A DNA stretch of 64,000 bases, taken from positions 372,001 through 436,000 of the forward strand of contig NZ_FNSM01000001.1 of the NCBI RefSeq assembly GCF_900105415.1. Reading direction: 5' to 3'. Source of the stretch: Streptomyces sp. TLI_105 (GTDB taxonomy: Bacteria > Actinomycetota > Actinomycetes > Streptomycetales > Streptomycetaceae). Position numbers and translations under genes: made by a program. Shown here one piece after another: positions 49,305 to 58,951 of this stretch; position 1 is the stretch's first letter, and each line of letters begins with the position of its first letter. The notes beneath the pieces were generated by a model. It saw nothing but the letters and a program-made list of their open reading frames with translations. It searched no databases and was not told the DNA's origin.

Positions 49305-50900
49305 ATGCCCTCAAGGCGAATACGTCGCGCCTGGCTCACGACAGCCGTCGCGGCCTCGCTCGCGTTCACCGGCCTCGTGGCTCCGGCCCAGGCCGAGGAC
49401 GTCCCGGGCGGCTCGGACTCCACGGTTCAGGAGCCCCTCGCCGCCGAGGCCGCTCCCTCTCCGCTCGCGGCCACCGGCTGGACCTCGCCCGGTGGCGCGG
49501 CCTCGCCCGGGGACTTCACGATGTCGCCCGGCGCGCTGAACTCCGAGACCGCCTCGCGGGTCGCCCGCCTGGACTCGGTGCTCCCCAAGTCGGGCGTGCA
49601 GAACCTCCTGGCCGGGGCCAACCGCACCGTGACTCCGTGGTGTTCCCGCGACCCGTTCGGCACCGCTCCCGATCCCGACATCAAGTACTGCCTGCAGAGC
49701 GACGACTCCACCTCGCCCGAGTGGGTCCCGCAGGGATTCACCGGCGTCTCCGACGCCAAGGACGACGAGCTGTGGGGCGAGGCCGGGAACATCCAGCTGT
49801 TCGCCTCGTACGACGGCTCGGACCCCGGCCGGGAGACCGACCCGGACCCGGCGACCGGCGACTGCACCGCGGCCGAGCTGGAGGCCGACGACGCCTGCAA
49901 CCAGAAGGGCGTCCGGATCACCTTCGTGCAGAGCCGGACCAACCCGGCCACCGGCAGCCCCGAGATCAAGTACCGGCACGTCCTGCTGGGCTGGACGTAC
50001 GTCAACTCGGCCGACCACGTCTCCTTCGACGGACTGCACGCCTCCGAGTACCCGATCCAGAAGGGCGTCCACGCCGGCGGGATCGTCTGGTACGGCAACT
50101 ACCTGTACGTCGCCGACACCCGGAACGGCCTGCGCGTCTTCGACATGCGCTCCATCATGGACCTGGACCCGGACGGCGACCCGAGCACGCACGACGCGAT
50201 GGGCGCCGACACCGACGGGGTGAAGACCACCGCCGACGTCCAGGACAAGACGAAGGTCGGCCGGCACGACAACGTCTGGTACAGCTTCGGCTACCGCTAC
50301 GTGATGCCGCAGGTCGCCGCCTGGAAGTTCAAGGCGACGCAGAGCAACCCCGCGGGTTCCTACGCCTGCGTCTCGACCGGCGCGCCGAAGGCCTCGTACA
50401 TCTCGCTCGACCGCAGCACCACCCCGGACCGGCTGATCATGGGTGAGTACTGCCGTCCGGAGACCGGCTACCCGTCCACCGGCCGCATCGCCTCGTTCCA
50501 GATCGCGGCCCTGGAAGGCCGCACCGCCGACGTGACCTCCGAAGGCTGGGCCAACTACCTGCCGTTGACCAACGGCGGCGCCCAGGGCGCGGCGGTGAAC
50601 GACGGCACGCTGTACGTGAACGAGTCGAAGGGCACGGACGAGCCGGGCAACCTCTGGCGCTACCACTGGAACGTCGACAAGCAGCTGGTCGCGAACGGCC
50701 AGCCCGTCAAGACCGCCCGGGGCGCCGAGGACCTCTACGTCGAGCGCGGCACGGGCCGGTTGTGGTCCCTCTCCGAGCACCGCCCGGGGTCGGCGTCCGA
50801 CTGCACCGCGAACCGGGACGCCGCCGACCCGGCGGGCACGGACTACTGCCAGCGGGTGCTGTACGGGCACAAGTTGAGCTGGATCGACGGCCGGCCGTAG
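49305..50900 (+). CDS. Secreted protein of unknown function
   Basis: A 531-aa exported protein. A signal peptide (MPSRRIRRAWLTTAVAASLA...) ends near APAQAED. The mature part begins with a Pro/Ala/Ser linker and then has repeated Trp/Tyr-Gly-Asp strands such as GGIVWYGNYLYVADTRNGLR, QGAAVNDGTLYVNESKG and GRLWSLSEHRP, which suggest a beta-propeller. Several Cys pairs (CSRDPF...KYC; CTANRD...YC) could form disulfides. I recognise it only as a type common in Streptomyces secretomes; no catalytic motif was found. Confidence 0.8.
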   Translation: MPSRRIRRAWLTTAVAASLAFTGLVAPAQAEDVPGGSDSTVQEPLAAEAAPSPLAATGWTSPGGAASPGDFTMSPGALNSETASRVARLDSVLPKSGVQNLLAGANRTVTPWCSRDPFGTAPDPDIKYCLQSDDSTSPEWVPQGFTGVSDAKDDELWGEAGNIQLFASYDGSDPGRETDPDPATGDCTAAELEADDACNQKGVRITFVQSRTNPATGSPEIKYRHVLLGWTYVNSADHVSFDGLHASEYPIQKGVHAGGIVWYGNYLYVADTRNGLRVFDMRSIMDLDPDGDPSTHDAMGADTDGVKTTADVQDKTKVGRHDNVWYSFGYRYVMPQVAAWKFKATQSNPAGSYACVSTGAPKASYISLDRSTTPDRLIMGEYCRPETGYPSTGRIASFQIAALEGRTADVTSEGWANYLPLTNGGAQGAAVNDGTLYVNESKGTDEPGNLWRYHWNVDKQLVANGQPVKTARGAEDLYVERGTGRLWSLSEHRPGSASDCTANRDAADPAGTDYCQRVLYGHKLSWIDGRP

Positions 50901-50918
50901 CCGCGGGAGTCACCCCTG

Positions 50919-50955
50919 CCGTACCCGGACGGAGAGCCGTTCCTTCCGGGTACGG
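50919..50955 (+). terminator. Terminator after the secreted protein gene
   Basis: An 11-bp stem CCGTACCCGGA/TCCGGGTACGG (50919-50929 with 50945-50955) with a 15-nt loop lies 19 bp past the stop. Confidence 0.65.
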
Positions 50956-51121
50956 ATACGGCCAAGAGGAGGGACGCGCTCCGAGCTCTCGGGGCCCGGC
51001 CTCCGAAAAGGCGGTGGGGACTGCGTTCGCTCGGGGCCGGCGCGTGCCGCTGTCGCGGAAGGATCGTCCCGCCGTCACGCTCTCGTCACACCGTCATCGT
51101 CGCCCCATCGCACTCACGGAC

Positions 51122-51137
51122 TTCAGGATGGCCTGAA
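51122..51137. promoter_or_regulatory. Inverted repeat in the protease leader region
   Basis: TTCAGG-ATGG-CCTGAA is a perfect 6+6 dyad about 145 bp upstream of the subtilisin start. The whole gap 50901-51280 holds only the terminator, this dyad and promoter-like, lower-GC sequence; no gene was seen. Confidence 0.3.
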
Positions 51138-51280
51138 TCCATACGGCTCGACCCTCCTTCCCCGAACCGTCGTTGATCACGTCCGTCCCGCTTCACATAC
51201 TGCGCTGACCGACGGCGGGCGCCTTGGCACCCCTGGCCGGAACCGACCATCCGACCTCATCCCGAGCTCCTGGGGGAGAC

Positions 51281-54200
51281 TTGCGCGCACATGTGCACAG
51301 AGCACGCGCCTTCACCATCGCGACGGCCACATCGGTGGCCCTCGTGGCAGGCATGACCGGCCCCGCGACGGCGACCGTCGCGAACGCGGCGGCCGCACCC
51401 GACACCGCCCCGCACCTCGGCGGCACCCAGCGGATCCCGCTCGTCACGGGCGACCGCGTGGTGGTGGACGCCGAGGGCCGGATGGTGGGCTTCGAGTCCG
51501 CCGAGGGCCGTGAGCACATACCCGTAGAGGTGCGGCGCACCGGGGACCACACCCTCGTGGTGCCCGCCGACGCGCGGCGCCTGATCGCCACGGGCCGCCT
51601 CGACCAGCGGCTCTTCGACCTCGACGTCCTCACCGACCCGCGGCTGCGCGAGAGCCACGGCACCGGGCTCAAGCTGATCGTGCGGTACGCGGGGAGCGCC
51701 GGCACCGCCCGCGCCGAGGTGCGCGCGGCCGGCGACACCCAGGTACGGCGCACGTTCCCGACGATCAACGCCGACGCGGTCCGTACGTCCCCGGAGGACG
51801 TGGCCCGGGTGTGGGAGGCGCTGACCGACCGTCAGGCCACGGGCGCACGCGTCGCCTCCTCCGGCGTCGCCACGGTGTGGCTGGACGGGGTGCGCGGCGC
51901 GAGCCTGGACCGCAGCGTCCGGCAGATCGGCGCCGACAAGGCCTGGGAGTCCGGGTTCGACGGCACGGGCGTGAAGATCGCCGTCCTCGACACCGGCGTC
52001 GACAAGACCCACGACGACCTCAGGACGCAGGTCGTCGGCGAGAAGAACTTCTCCGCCTCCGCCGACGCCGTGGACCGCGTCGGACACGGCACGCACGTCG
52101 CGTCGATCGCCGTCGGCACCGGCGCCACGTCGGGCGGCCGGTACAAGGGCGTCGCCCCCGGCGCCAAGGTGATCAGCGGAAAGGTCCTCGACGACGAGGG
52201 GTACGGGGACGACTCCGCCGTCATCGCGGGCATGGAGTGGGCCGCCGCCGAAGGCGCGGACGTCGTCAACCTCAGCCTCGGCGGGCCCGACAGCCCCGGC
52301 GTCGACCCGCTGGAGGCGACGGTCGACCGGCTGTCCGCCGAGAAGGGCATCCTGTTCGCGATCGCCGCGGGCAACGAGGGCGAGTCCGGTGCGTCGTCCG
52401 TGGGTTCACCGGGCACCGCGGACGCCGCGCTGACCGTCGGCGCCGTCGACAAGGACGACCGCCTGGCGCCCTTCTCCAGCACCGGGCCGCGCGTCGGTGA
52501 CGGCGCCGTCAAGCCGGACGTGACCGCCCCCGGCGTCGCCATCACCGCGGCCGCCGCGGCCGGCAGCGCCATCGACACGCGCCCCGGCACGCCGCATCCC
52601 GCCCCGGGCTACCTCCAGATCGACGGCACCTCCATGGCAACCCCGCACGTCGCCGGCGCGGCCGCGATCCTGAAGCAGCGGCACCCCGACTGGAAGTCCA
52701 CCGAGCTCAAGGGCGCGCTGACCGGCTCCGCCGAGGGCGGCGGCTACACGCCCTTCCAGCAGGGCACGGGCCGGATCCGGGTCGACAAGGCGCTCGCCCA
52801 GAGCGTCGTCGCCGAACCGGTGGCGCTGAACTTCGGCACCGCGCTCTGGCCGCACGCCGACGACAAGCCCGTCACCCGGAAGGTCGTCTACCGCAACCTC
52901 GGGACCGCCGACGTCACCCTCGATCTGTCGGTGTCCGCCCTGGATCCCTCGGGCAAGCCGGCCCCGGCCGGGTTCTTCGCGCTCGACGCCTCGAAGGTGA
53001 CCGTGCCCGCGGGCGGCACGGCCGAGGTCGGTCTCGTCGCCGACACCAGGATCGGCGACGCCGACGGAAGCTACTCGGCCTATGTCACCGCCACCGGCGC
53101 CGGCCAGTCCGTCCGCACGGCCGCCGTGGCCGTCCGGGAGGCCGAGTCGTACGACCTGACGATCCGCACCCTCGGACGCGACGGGGCCGACGCCTCGTAC
53201 TTCGCCAACACCCTGACGGGTGTCGGCGGGCCGGCCGCGGGCTTCCAGGTCCGCGTCGACAACGAGCCGGGCGCCCACACGATCCGCGTGCCCAAGGGCG
53301 CGTACACGCTCAACACGGCCGTCTACCAGGACCCGTCGGACTACACCGCGGGCACCGACTGGATCGCCCAGCCCAAGCTGGACGTCTCCGCCGACACCAC
53401 GGTCACCGCCGACGCGCGCACCACCAGGCCGGTGGACCTCACCGTGCCCGGCATCGCCACGGCGGACTACGCGGGGACGTACTACGAGCTCGCCACCACC
53501 GACGTCGGACGGGTCGGCAACGGCTGGGTCCTGAGGGGCTTCACCGGCTTCCGTACCGCCCACGCGGGTCCGGCCGTCACCGACGGCTCCCTCCTGCAGA
53601 CCTGGGACGCGCACTTCCTCAAGGACGCCACCAGCCAGTACTCGGTGGCCTTCGGCGGCAGGGCGAGCACGGTCGCGACCGGCTACACCAGGCACGTGAA
53701 GGCGAGCGAGCTGGCCACCCTCAAGGTCGGTCTCGGCGCCTCCGCCCCCGGGAAGACCGCGCTCGCCTCCCCGTACGCCCATCTGCCGGGCGCGCCGGAG
53801 GGCAACGGCTTCTCCGCGCCGCAGGCGGCGCCGGGCACCCGTACCTTCTACGTCTCCACCGCCGACGGCGCCACGTGGCTCACCCGGTTCAACCAGCTCG
53901 GCGAGCCCGACCAGTGGGGCTACCCGGCCTTCGAGGGCGCCTACGAAATGGCCCGGCCGAAGCGCTACGAGGCCGGCCGGACGTACCGGGAGAACTTCAA
54001 CACCGGCGTCTTCGGCCCGCTCCTGGGCGAGGGAACGGGCGTCTTCCGTACCGCTCCCGACCCGGCCACGGGCGAGGAGCAGCTGGTCGGCGCCGTGCCC
54101 CTGTTCTCCGACGGCAAGGGCCACCCGGGGTCGGTCCCGTACGCCTCGGCGAAGTCGACGCTGTACCGCGACGGCGTCAAGGTCGCCGAGAACGACGACC

Positions 54201-54658
54201 CGCTGAGCGGCTCGCAGCCCTTCACGGTCGACGCCGCGGACGCCGAGTACCGGCTGACGACCTCCGTGGAACGCCCGGCGAAGGCCGCCGCGGCCTCCCC
54301 GCGGATCGAGGCCGGCTTCACGTTCCGTTCGAAGCGGGTCGCGGCCACCACGGCGCTGCCGGTGTCCACGGTCCGCTTCGCGGCCCCCGTCGACCTCGCC
54401 TCGCGCCTCCCGGCCCGCACGACGGTCCTGGTCCCCGTGACCGTGCAGGGCGCGGCCGCCGGGACGAACCTCAAGTCGCTCACCGTGTCCGTGAGCTACG
54501 ACGACGGGAAGACCTGGCAGCCCGTGAAGGTCGTGGGCGGCGTGATCTCCGTGAAGAGCCCGGCGAAGGACAGCGGCGTCTCGCTCTCCGCCGAGGTCAC
54601 GGACAAGCAGGGCAACACGTCGACGCTGACCGTCCACCACGCGTGGTTCGGCAAGTGA
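51281..54658 (+). CDS. Large secreted S8 subtilisin-family protease
   Basis: About 1125 aa. Signal peptide (FTIATATSVALVAGMTGPATA), propeptide to about residue 200, then the S8 domain with the triad: Asp in AVLDTGVDKTHDDL, His in HGTHVASIAVG, Ser in DGTSMATPHVAGAAA; the oxyanion Asn is in IAAGNEG. The remaining 550 residues are beta-rich C-terminal domains, partly Fn3/PPC-like. The start is uncertain: TTG 51281 follows GGGGGAG closely, and GTG 51293 is an alternative; both keep the signal peptide. Streptomyces carries several such giant subtilisins for extracellular protein breakdown. Confidence 0.92.
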   Translation: MRAHVHRARAFTIATATSVALVAGMTGPATATVANAAAAPDTAPHLGGTQRIPLVTGDRVVVDAEGRMVGFESAEGREHIPVEVRRTGDHTLVVPADARRLIATGRLDQRLFDLDVLTDPRLRESHGTGLKLIVRYAGSAGTARAEVRAAGDTQVRRTFPTINADAVRTSPEDVARVWEALTDRQATGARVASSGVATVWLDGVRGASLDRSVRQIGADKAWESGFDGTGVKIAVLDTGVDKTHDDLRTQVVGEKNFSASADAVDRVGHGTHVASIAVGTGATSGGRYKGVAPGAKVISGKVLDDEGYGDDSAVIAGMEWAAAEGADVVNLSLGGPDSPGVDPLEATVDRLSAEKGILFAIAAGNEGESGASSVGSPGTADAALTVGAVDKDDRLAPFSSTGPRVGDGAVKPDVTAPGVAITAAAAAGSAIDTRPGTPHPAPGYLQIDGTSMATPHVAGAAAILKQRHPDWKSTELKGALTGSAEGGGYTPFQQGTGRIRVDKALAQSVVAEPVALNFGTALWPHADDKPVTRKVVYRNLGTADVTLDLSVSALDPSGKPAPAGFFALDASKVTVPAGGTAEVGLVADTRIGDADGSYSAYVTATGAGQSVRTAAVAVREAESYDLTIRTLGRDGADASYFANTLTGVGGPAAGFQVRVDNEPGAHTIRVPKGAYTLNTAVYQDPSDYTAGTDWIAQPKLDVSADTTVTADARTTRPVDLTVPGIATADYAGTYYELATTDVGRVGNGWVLRGFTGFRTAHAGPAVTDGSLLQTWDAHFLKDATSQYSVAFGGRASTVATGYTRHVKASELATLKVGLGASAPGKTALASPYAHLPGAPEGNGFSAPQAAPGTRTFYVSTADGATWLTRFNQLGEPDQWGYPAFEGAYEMARPKRYEAGRTYRENFNTGVFGPLLGEGTGVFRTAPDPATGEEQLVGAVPLFSDGKGHPGSVPYASAKSTLYRDGVKVAENDDPLSGSQPFTVDAADAEYRLTTSVERPAKAAAASPRIEAGFTFRSKRVAATTALPVSTVRFAAPVDLASRLPARTTVLVPVTVQGAAAGTNLKSLTVSVSYDDGKTWQPVKVVGGVISVKSPAKDSGVSLSAEVTDKQGNTSTLTVHHAWFGK

Positions 54659-54670
54659 CCCGGTTCGTCT

Positions 54671-54707
54671 GATGTGGCGGCACCACCTCCGGTGGTGCCG
54701 CCACATC
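54671..54707. terminator. Bidirectional terminator, protease/nucleoside hydrolase
   Basis: A perfect 17-bp stem (GATGTGGCGGCACCACC, 54671-54687, with 54691-54707) and a 3-nt loop lie between the two convergent stops. Confidence 0.92.
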
Positions 54708-54708
54708 G

Positions 54709-55656
54709 TCATGAGGGCCGGCCGAGGACGCGCACGGCCTCCACGATCAGGTCCCAGAACGCGTCCGTGTCGACCTCCATGCCGACCTCGGTGTCGGCGG
54801 GCCGGTCCGTCACCCCGTGCAGGTCCACCACCGTCGCGCCCCGGGTGTGCGTGCCGTTCAGCTCGACCGTCACCGCTGCCCGCACCAGGCTGACCAGCGA
54901 CGGGTTGATGAGGTGGGCGACGGTGAGCGGATCGTGCAGCGGGGGCGCGTCGAAGCCGTACACCTCGCGGTACGTGGACGCGAAGTAGGTGAGCAGGTCG
55001 ACGCAGAGCCCGCTCAGCGGGGTCCCGAGCGCGGCGATCCGGGCGACGACCTCGGCGGTGGCCCGCACCTGGTGGGTCGCGTTGAGGCCGAACATCGTCA
55101 CCGGCAGACCGCTGCGGAAGACGATGTCCGCGGCTTCCGGATCACACAGGACGTTGAACTCGGCGGCGGGCGTGGTGTTGCCGCGTCCCGTCGAGCCGCC
55201 CATGAGCACGATCCGCTCGACGCGCGCGGCCAGTTCGGGGTGGGCGAGCAGGAAGACCGCGATGTTGGTGAGCGGCCCGGTCGGTACGAGCGTCACCGGC
55301 GCCGGGTGCGCCAGCAGGGTGTCCCGGATGAGGGTGAGGGCGTCGCGCGGGTCCTGGGGCACCTCCGGTTCGCCCTCGCCGAAGCCGGGTCCGTCCAGGC
55401 CGGAGTCGCCGTGGATGTTCTCGGCGATCCGGGGCGGTCCGTGCAGCGGGCGGTCGCGGCCCGCCGCGATCGGTACGCCCCTGATCCCGGCCACGGAGCA
55501 GATCCGGCGGGCGTTGAGCGTGGTCTTCTCCAGTGTCTGGTTGCCCGCGACGGTGGTGATCGCGAGCAGTTCGATCGCGGGGTGGGCGGCGGCCAGCAGG
55601 ATGTTGAAGGCGTCGTCGTGACCGGGATCGCAGTCGAGAATCACGGGAACCGGCAT
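54709..55656 (-). CDS. Inosine-uridine preferring nucleoside hydrolase
   Basis: A 315-aa nucleoside N-ribohydrolase. The Asp-rich calcium site ILDCDPGHDDAFNILLAA is at the N terminus; TTVAGNQTLEKTTLNA, VPTGPLTNIAVFL, GGSTGRGNTTPAAEFNVLCD and the C-terminal HDPLTVAHLI with the catalytic His region follow. It splits purine/pyrimidine ribonucleosides to base and ribose for salvage. Monocistronic; upstream is a tandem repeat and a hairpin ending the permease gene. Confidence 0.92.
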   Translation of the reverse strand: MPVPVILDCDPGHDDAFNILLAAAHPAIELLAITTVAGNQTLEKTTLNARRICSVAGIRGVPIAAGRDRPLHGPPRIAENIHGDSGLDGPGFGEGEPEVPQDPRDALTLIRDTLLAHPAPVTLVPTGPLTNIAVFLLAHPELAARVERIVLMGGSTGRGNTTPAAEFNVLCDPEAADIVFRSGLPVTMFGLNATHQVRATAEVVARIAALGTPLSGLCVDLLTYFASTYREVYGFDAPPLHDPLTVAHLINPSLVSLVRAAVTVELNGTHTRGATVVDLHGVTDRPADTEVGMEVDTDAFWDLIVEAVRVLGRPS

Positions 55657-55728
55657 GTCCTCACCGTCCCACACGCGGCCGGTGAGGCGAAGGACCTCGG
55701 CCCGTTCCGGACGGAGCACGGGATCTTC

Positions 55729-55776
55729 CGACGCCGGGCGCGACGCCGGGCGCGACGCCGGGCGCGACGCCGGGCG
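55729..55776. repeat. Four perfect 12-bp tandem repeats
   Basis: CGACGCCGGGCG is repeated four times without change (55729-55740, 55741-55752, 55753-55764, 55765-55776), directly next to a 20-bp hairpin. It lies between nucleoside hydrolase and permease genes and looks like a variable-number repeat. Confidence 0.95.
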
Positions 55777-55818
55777 CGGGTGCGGCCGACGGGACGGTCG
55801 TCCCGTCGGCCGCACCCG
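55777..55818 (-). terminator. Terminator of the APC permease gene
   Basis: A perfect 20-bp stem (CGGGTGCGGCCGACGGGACG, 55777-55796, with 55799-55818) lies 9 bp past the permease stop codon. Confidence 0.88.
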
Positions 55819-55826
55819 GACGCGCC

Positions 55827-57329
55827 CTAGGCTTCCGCCTCGGCCACGGCGGCCGGTTCCGGGGCCTCCCGTCGGGCGATCAGCAGGCCGAGGGCTCCGA
55901 CCAGGAGCAGGACGGCGACCGTGCCGAGGGTGAACGCCTCGAACGCCCCTCGGGACATGCCCCAGACGTCGTCGAAGGCGTACTCGACGCCGAAGAGCGC
56001 TTCCAGGGTCCCGGGGAAGAGGGCGCACCAGGAGCCGACGAGGATCCAGGCGTAGACCAGCGCCGCGCAGCCCATGAAACCGCGGTGGCCGAAGGGGACG
56101 CGGTAGGGCCGTACGACGTCGGGTCGGCGCAGGCGGAGCAGGACGAGGGCGGGGACGATGACGAGGTAGGACAGCAGCAGGGTGGTGACGGCCACGGTGA
56201 GGACCACGGCGAACACGGCGCCCGCGTCGCCCTCGGCGACCCGCATCGCCACGATCATGAACACGGTCGCCACCGCTCCGGAGAGCAGGTTGGTCCGCAC
56301 GGGCGTGCCGAGCCGGGGGTGGAAGGCGCCGAGCGCGCGGCTGAAGGAGCCGCCGTCGGCGGCGGCCATCGCCTGCATGCGGTCGCTGACGATCATCCAC
56401 GCGCTGCCCTGGGTGAGGAGGGCGAAGACGAACATGACGGCGGTGAGCGTCAGGAGCGGGCCGGCCGCGTCGCCGTAGATGCCGAAGACGAGGCGGGCGC
56501 CTTCCATGAAACCGCCGATGCCGGTGACCTGGTGGGCGGGGACGACGGCGAGCAGCGCGAGGACCGGCAGCAGGTAGCAGCAGGCGGCGACGGTCGCGGA
56601 GCGGCCGAGTGCGGCGGGCACGTCGCGCTGCGGATCGTGCATCTCCTCGCCGGCGGCGTTGGGGGCCTCGAAGCCGACGTAGGCGAAGAGCAGGATCGGC
56701 ACGAGGGCGAGGAATCCGGCCGTGGTCGGGGTGAAGTGGGCGTCGGTGAGGCCGTGGAAGCCGTGTTCGAGGCCGTAGAGCAGCGCGGTGAGGGTGAACA
56801 CCGCGAGGGTGAGGACCTTCACCGCCGCGCCGAGGGTGGTGATCCACTTGCCGCGGCGCAGGGAGACGACGGCGGTGAGGATCGCGGTCCAGACGAACAG
56901 CAGCTTGAACACGTAGTCGGCGACGGTCCCCGAGCCCAGGTGGAAGACGAAGCCGTCCCAGGTCTCGGCGGCGAGGAAGACCAGGGAGCCGCCCAGCCAG
57001 ATCGGGTTGGTCACCCAGTAGAACAGGACGGTGAGCGCGGCCGCGGCTCGGCCCAGGGTGAGCTTGACCCAGACGTACGGGCCGCCCTCCTGCGGGAACG
57101 CGGCGCCGGTCTCGGCGAACAGCAGGGCGTACGGGACGAGGAAGAAGAGCGCGAGGGCCGCCGTCCAGGTGGCGGCCTCGCCGCCGCCGGTGGCGATCTG
57201 CCCGACGGTGTCGAAGGAGATGACGGCGGCGATGGCCAGGGCGGTGATGTCGAGGCGCTTCAGGCTGCGCCGCAGGCCGGTCGTGGTGTGGGGAGGGCGC
57301 GGGTCGGCGGAGGAGAGTGGGGAGGACAC
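55827..57329 (-). CDS. APC-superfamily amino acid/polyamine permease
   Basis: A 500-aa membrane transporter with about 12 hydrophobic helices. LDITALAIAAVISFDTVGQI is the unwound first helix of the APC fold; AETGAAFPQEGGPYVWVKLT, LLFAYVGFEAPNAAGEEMHD (helix 6, with the conserved GFE region) and RRPDVVRPYRVPFG follow. It lies downstream of the aminotransferase and aldehyde dehydrogenase of an amine catabolic set, so putrescine or a related amine is a likely substrate. A hairpin separates it from the aminotransferase gene. Confidence 0.87.
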   Translation of the reverse strand: MSSPLSSADPRPPHTTTGLRRSLKRLDITALAIAAVISFDTVGQIATGGGEAATWTAALALFFLVPYALLFAETGAAFPQEGGPYVWVKLTLGRAAAALTVLFYWVTNPIWLGGSLVFLAAETWDGFVFHLGSGTVADYVFKLLFVWTAILTAVVSLRRGKWITTLGAAVKVLTLAVFTLTALLYGLEHGFHGLTDAHFTPTTAGFLALVPILLFAYVGFEAPNAAGEEMHDPQRDVPAALGRSATVAACCYLLPVLALLAVVPAHQVTGIGGFMEGARLVFGIYGDAAGPLLTLTAVMFVFALLTQGSAWMIVSDRMQAMAAADGGSFSRALGAFHPRLGTPVRTNLLSGAVATVFMIVAMRVAEGDAGAVFAVVLTVAVTTLLLSYLVIVPALVLLRLRRPDVVRPYRVPFGHRGFMGCAALVYAWILVGSWCALFPGTLEALFGVEYAFDDVWGMSRGAFEAFTLGTVAVLLLVGALGLLIARREAPEPAAVAEAEA

Positions 57330-57404
57330 GGGCAGTTCCTAGCGGGGAGAGGGGTACTGCGAGCAGGCGCGCGCGGGCGCGGTGACGGCGTGGCGTCCGT
57401 GTCG

Positions 57405-57433
57405 GGGAGGCCCGGCGGGGCACCGGGCCTCCC
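57405..57433 (-). terminator. Hairpin between aminotransferase and permease genes
   Basis: An 11-bp stem GGGAGGCCCGG/CCGGGCCTCCC (57405-57415 with 57423-57433) and a 7-nt loop, 80 bp past the aminotransferase stop. Confidence 0.7.
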
Positions 57434-57512
57434 TGGAGGGGCAGGGCCTGTCGGACCGTTCGCGTCGGACCAGGCCGGGCGGCCGGACCCGACGGGAAGG
57501 GGCTGACACGCC

Positions 57513-58865
57513 CTAGGCGGGGCGGATCTCGCCGGTGGGTTCGGTGCGCTCCAGGACGCCGCGCAGCGCGGTGGCCACTTCCTTAGCCTCGGTCTCGGTC
57601 ATGACGAGCGGCGGGGAGAGGACCAGGCTGTGGGCGGAGTCGCGGACGATCACGCCGGCTTCGCGGCGGATGACGTCGTGGGGCATGCGGTCCGGGTCGA
57701 GGGGCAGGGGGGCGCGGGTGGCGCGGTCCTGGACCAGCTCGACGGCCAGCATCATGCCGACGGAGCGGATCTCGCCGACGATCGGCAGGTCGCCCAGCTG
57801 TGCCTTGAGTTCGTCGTGGAGGAAGGAGCCCAGGCCGGTGGCGCGGGCGAGCAGTCCTTCCCTCTCGATGATGTCGAGGTTGGCGGTGGCGACGGCGGTG
57901 GCGACGGGGTGGCCGTTGTAGGTGTAGCCCATGGGGAATCCGTGGTCGCGCAGGAGCACCTCGGCGAGGTGGTCGCCGACCAGGAGGGCGCCGAGGGGGA
58001 CGTAGCCGGAGGTGATGCCCTTGGCGGTGACGATGATGTCGGGGGTGACGTCGAAGTACTGGGCGGCGAACCACTCGCCGACGCGGCCGTACGCGGTGAC
58101 GACCTCGTCGAAGATCAGCAGGATGCCGTGCCGGTCGAGGACCTCCCGCACCCGGGGCCAGTAGTCGGCCGGCGGGACGAGCATGCCGCCGACGCCCATG
58201 ATGGGCTCGCCGATCATGGCGGCGATGTTCTTCGGGCCGATCTCGGCGATGCGCTCCTCGAGTTCACGGATGAGGAAGTCGGTCGGGTCCTGGCCGTCGT
58301 AGAGGTCGCTGCGGTACGGCCACGGGGGCGTGAGGTGGGAGACGTGCGGCATCATCGGCGCGAAGCCCTCGTGGTACAGGGGGAATCCGGTCGCCGAGCC
58401 GCCGCCGTACCCGATGCCGTGGTAGGCCTTGCTGCGCGCCAGGATCCACGTCCGGCTGGCCTCGCCGCGCCGGTGGTGGTAGTAGCGGGCCATCTTGATG
58501 GCCGCCTCGTTGCCCTCGGAGCCGCCGGAGGTGAAGTAGACGTGGTTGAGCGGCTCGGGGGCGATGTCGGCGAGGCGGGCGGCGAGTTCGATGGCCCGCT
58601 CGTTGGAGAACTCCCAGAAGCTGGTGAAGTACTCCAGCTTCTTCATCTGCTCGTGGGCGACGTCGGCGACCTCCGTGCGGCCGTGGCCGATCTGGGCGAG
58701 CCAGAGGCCTCCGGTGGCGTCGAGGTAGTCGCGGCCCTCGGTGTCGGTGAGGCGGCAGCCGGAGCCGGAGGCCATGACGACGCGCTCGGTGGCGCTGCCC
58801 GGCAGGTAGGGGTGGATGATGTGCGCCCGGTCGAGGCGGACGAGTTCTGCGGTGTCGGTGGTCAT
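57513..58865 (-). CDS. Class III PLP aminotransferase (putrescine/omega-amino type)
   Basis: A 450-aa fold-type I aminotransferase. VYFTSGGSEGNEAAIKMARY binds the PLP phosphate, KAYHGIGYGG stacks on PLP, ILLIFDEVVTAYGR carries the Asp, and IIVTAKGITSGYVPLGA the Schiff-base Lys. YNGHPVATAVATANL completes the set. Close types are putrescine-pyruvate (SpuC) and beta-alanine/omega-amine-pyruvate aminotransferases. It follows the aldehyde dehydrogenase gene by 86 bp; the two would turn a diamine into an amino acid such as GABA. Confidence 0.9.
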   Translation of the reverse strand: MTTDTAELVRLDRAHIIHPYLPGSATERVVMASGSGCRLTDTEGRDYLDATGGLWLAQIGHGRTEVADVAHEQMKKLEYFTSFWEFSNERAIELAARLADIAPEPLNHVYFTSGGSEGNEAAIKMARYYHHRRGEASRTWILARSKAYHGIGYGGGSATGFPLYHEGFAPMMPHVSHLTPPWPYRSDLYDGQDPTDFLIRELEERIAEIGPKNIAAMIGEPIMGVGGMLVPPADYWPRVREVLDRHGILLIFDEVVTAYGRVGEWFAAQYFDVTPDIIVTAKGITSGYVPLGALLVGDHLAEVLLRDHGFPMGYTYNGHPVATAVATANLDIIEREGLLARATGLGSFLHDELKAQLGDLPIVGEIRSVGMMLAVELVQDRATRAPLPLDPDRMPHDVIRREAGVIVRDSAHSLVLSPPLVMTETEAKEVATALRGVLERTEPTGEIRPA

Positions 58866-58951
58866 GGTGGTGAGTCCCTTGCTCGGGTGACGGTGACGGT
58901 GTCGGTATCGGTTCAGGTGCTGTGCCTGCGGCTTCTCGGTCGCCGGCGCGG

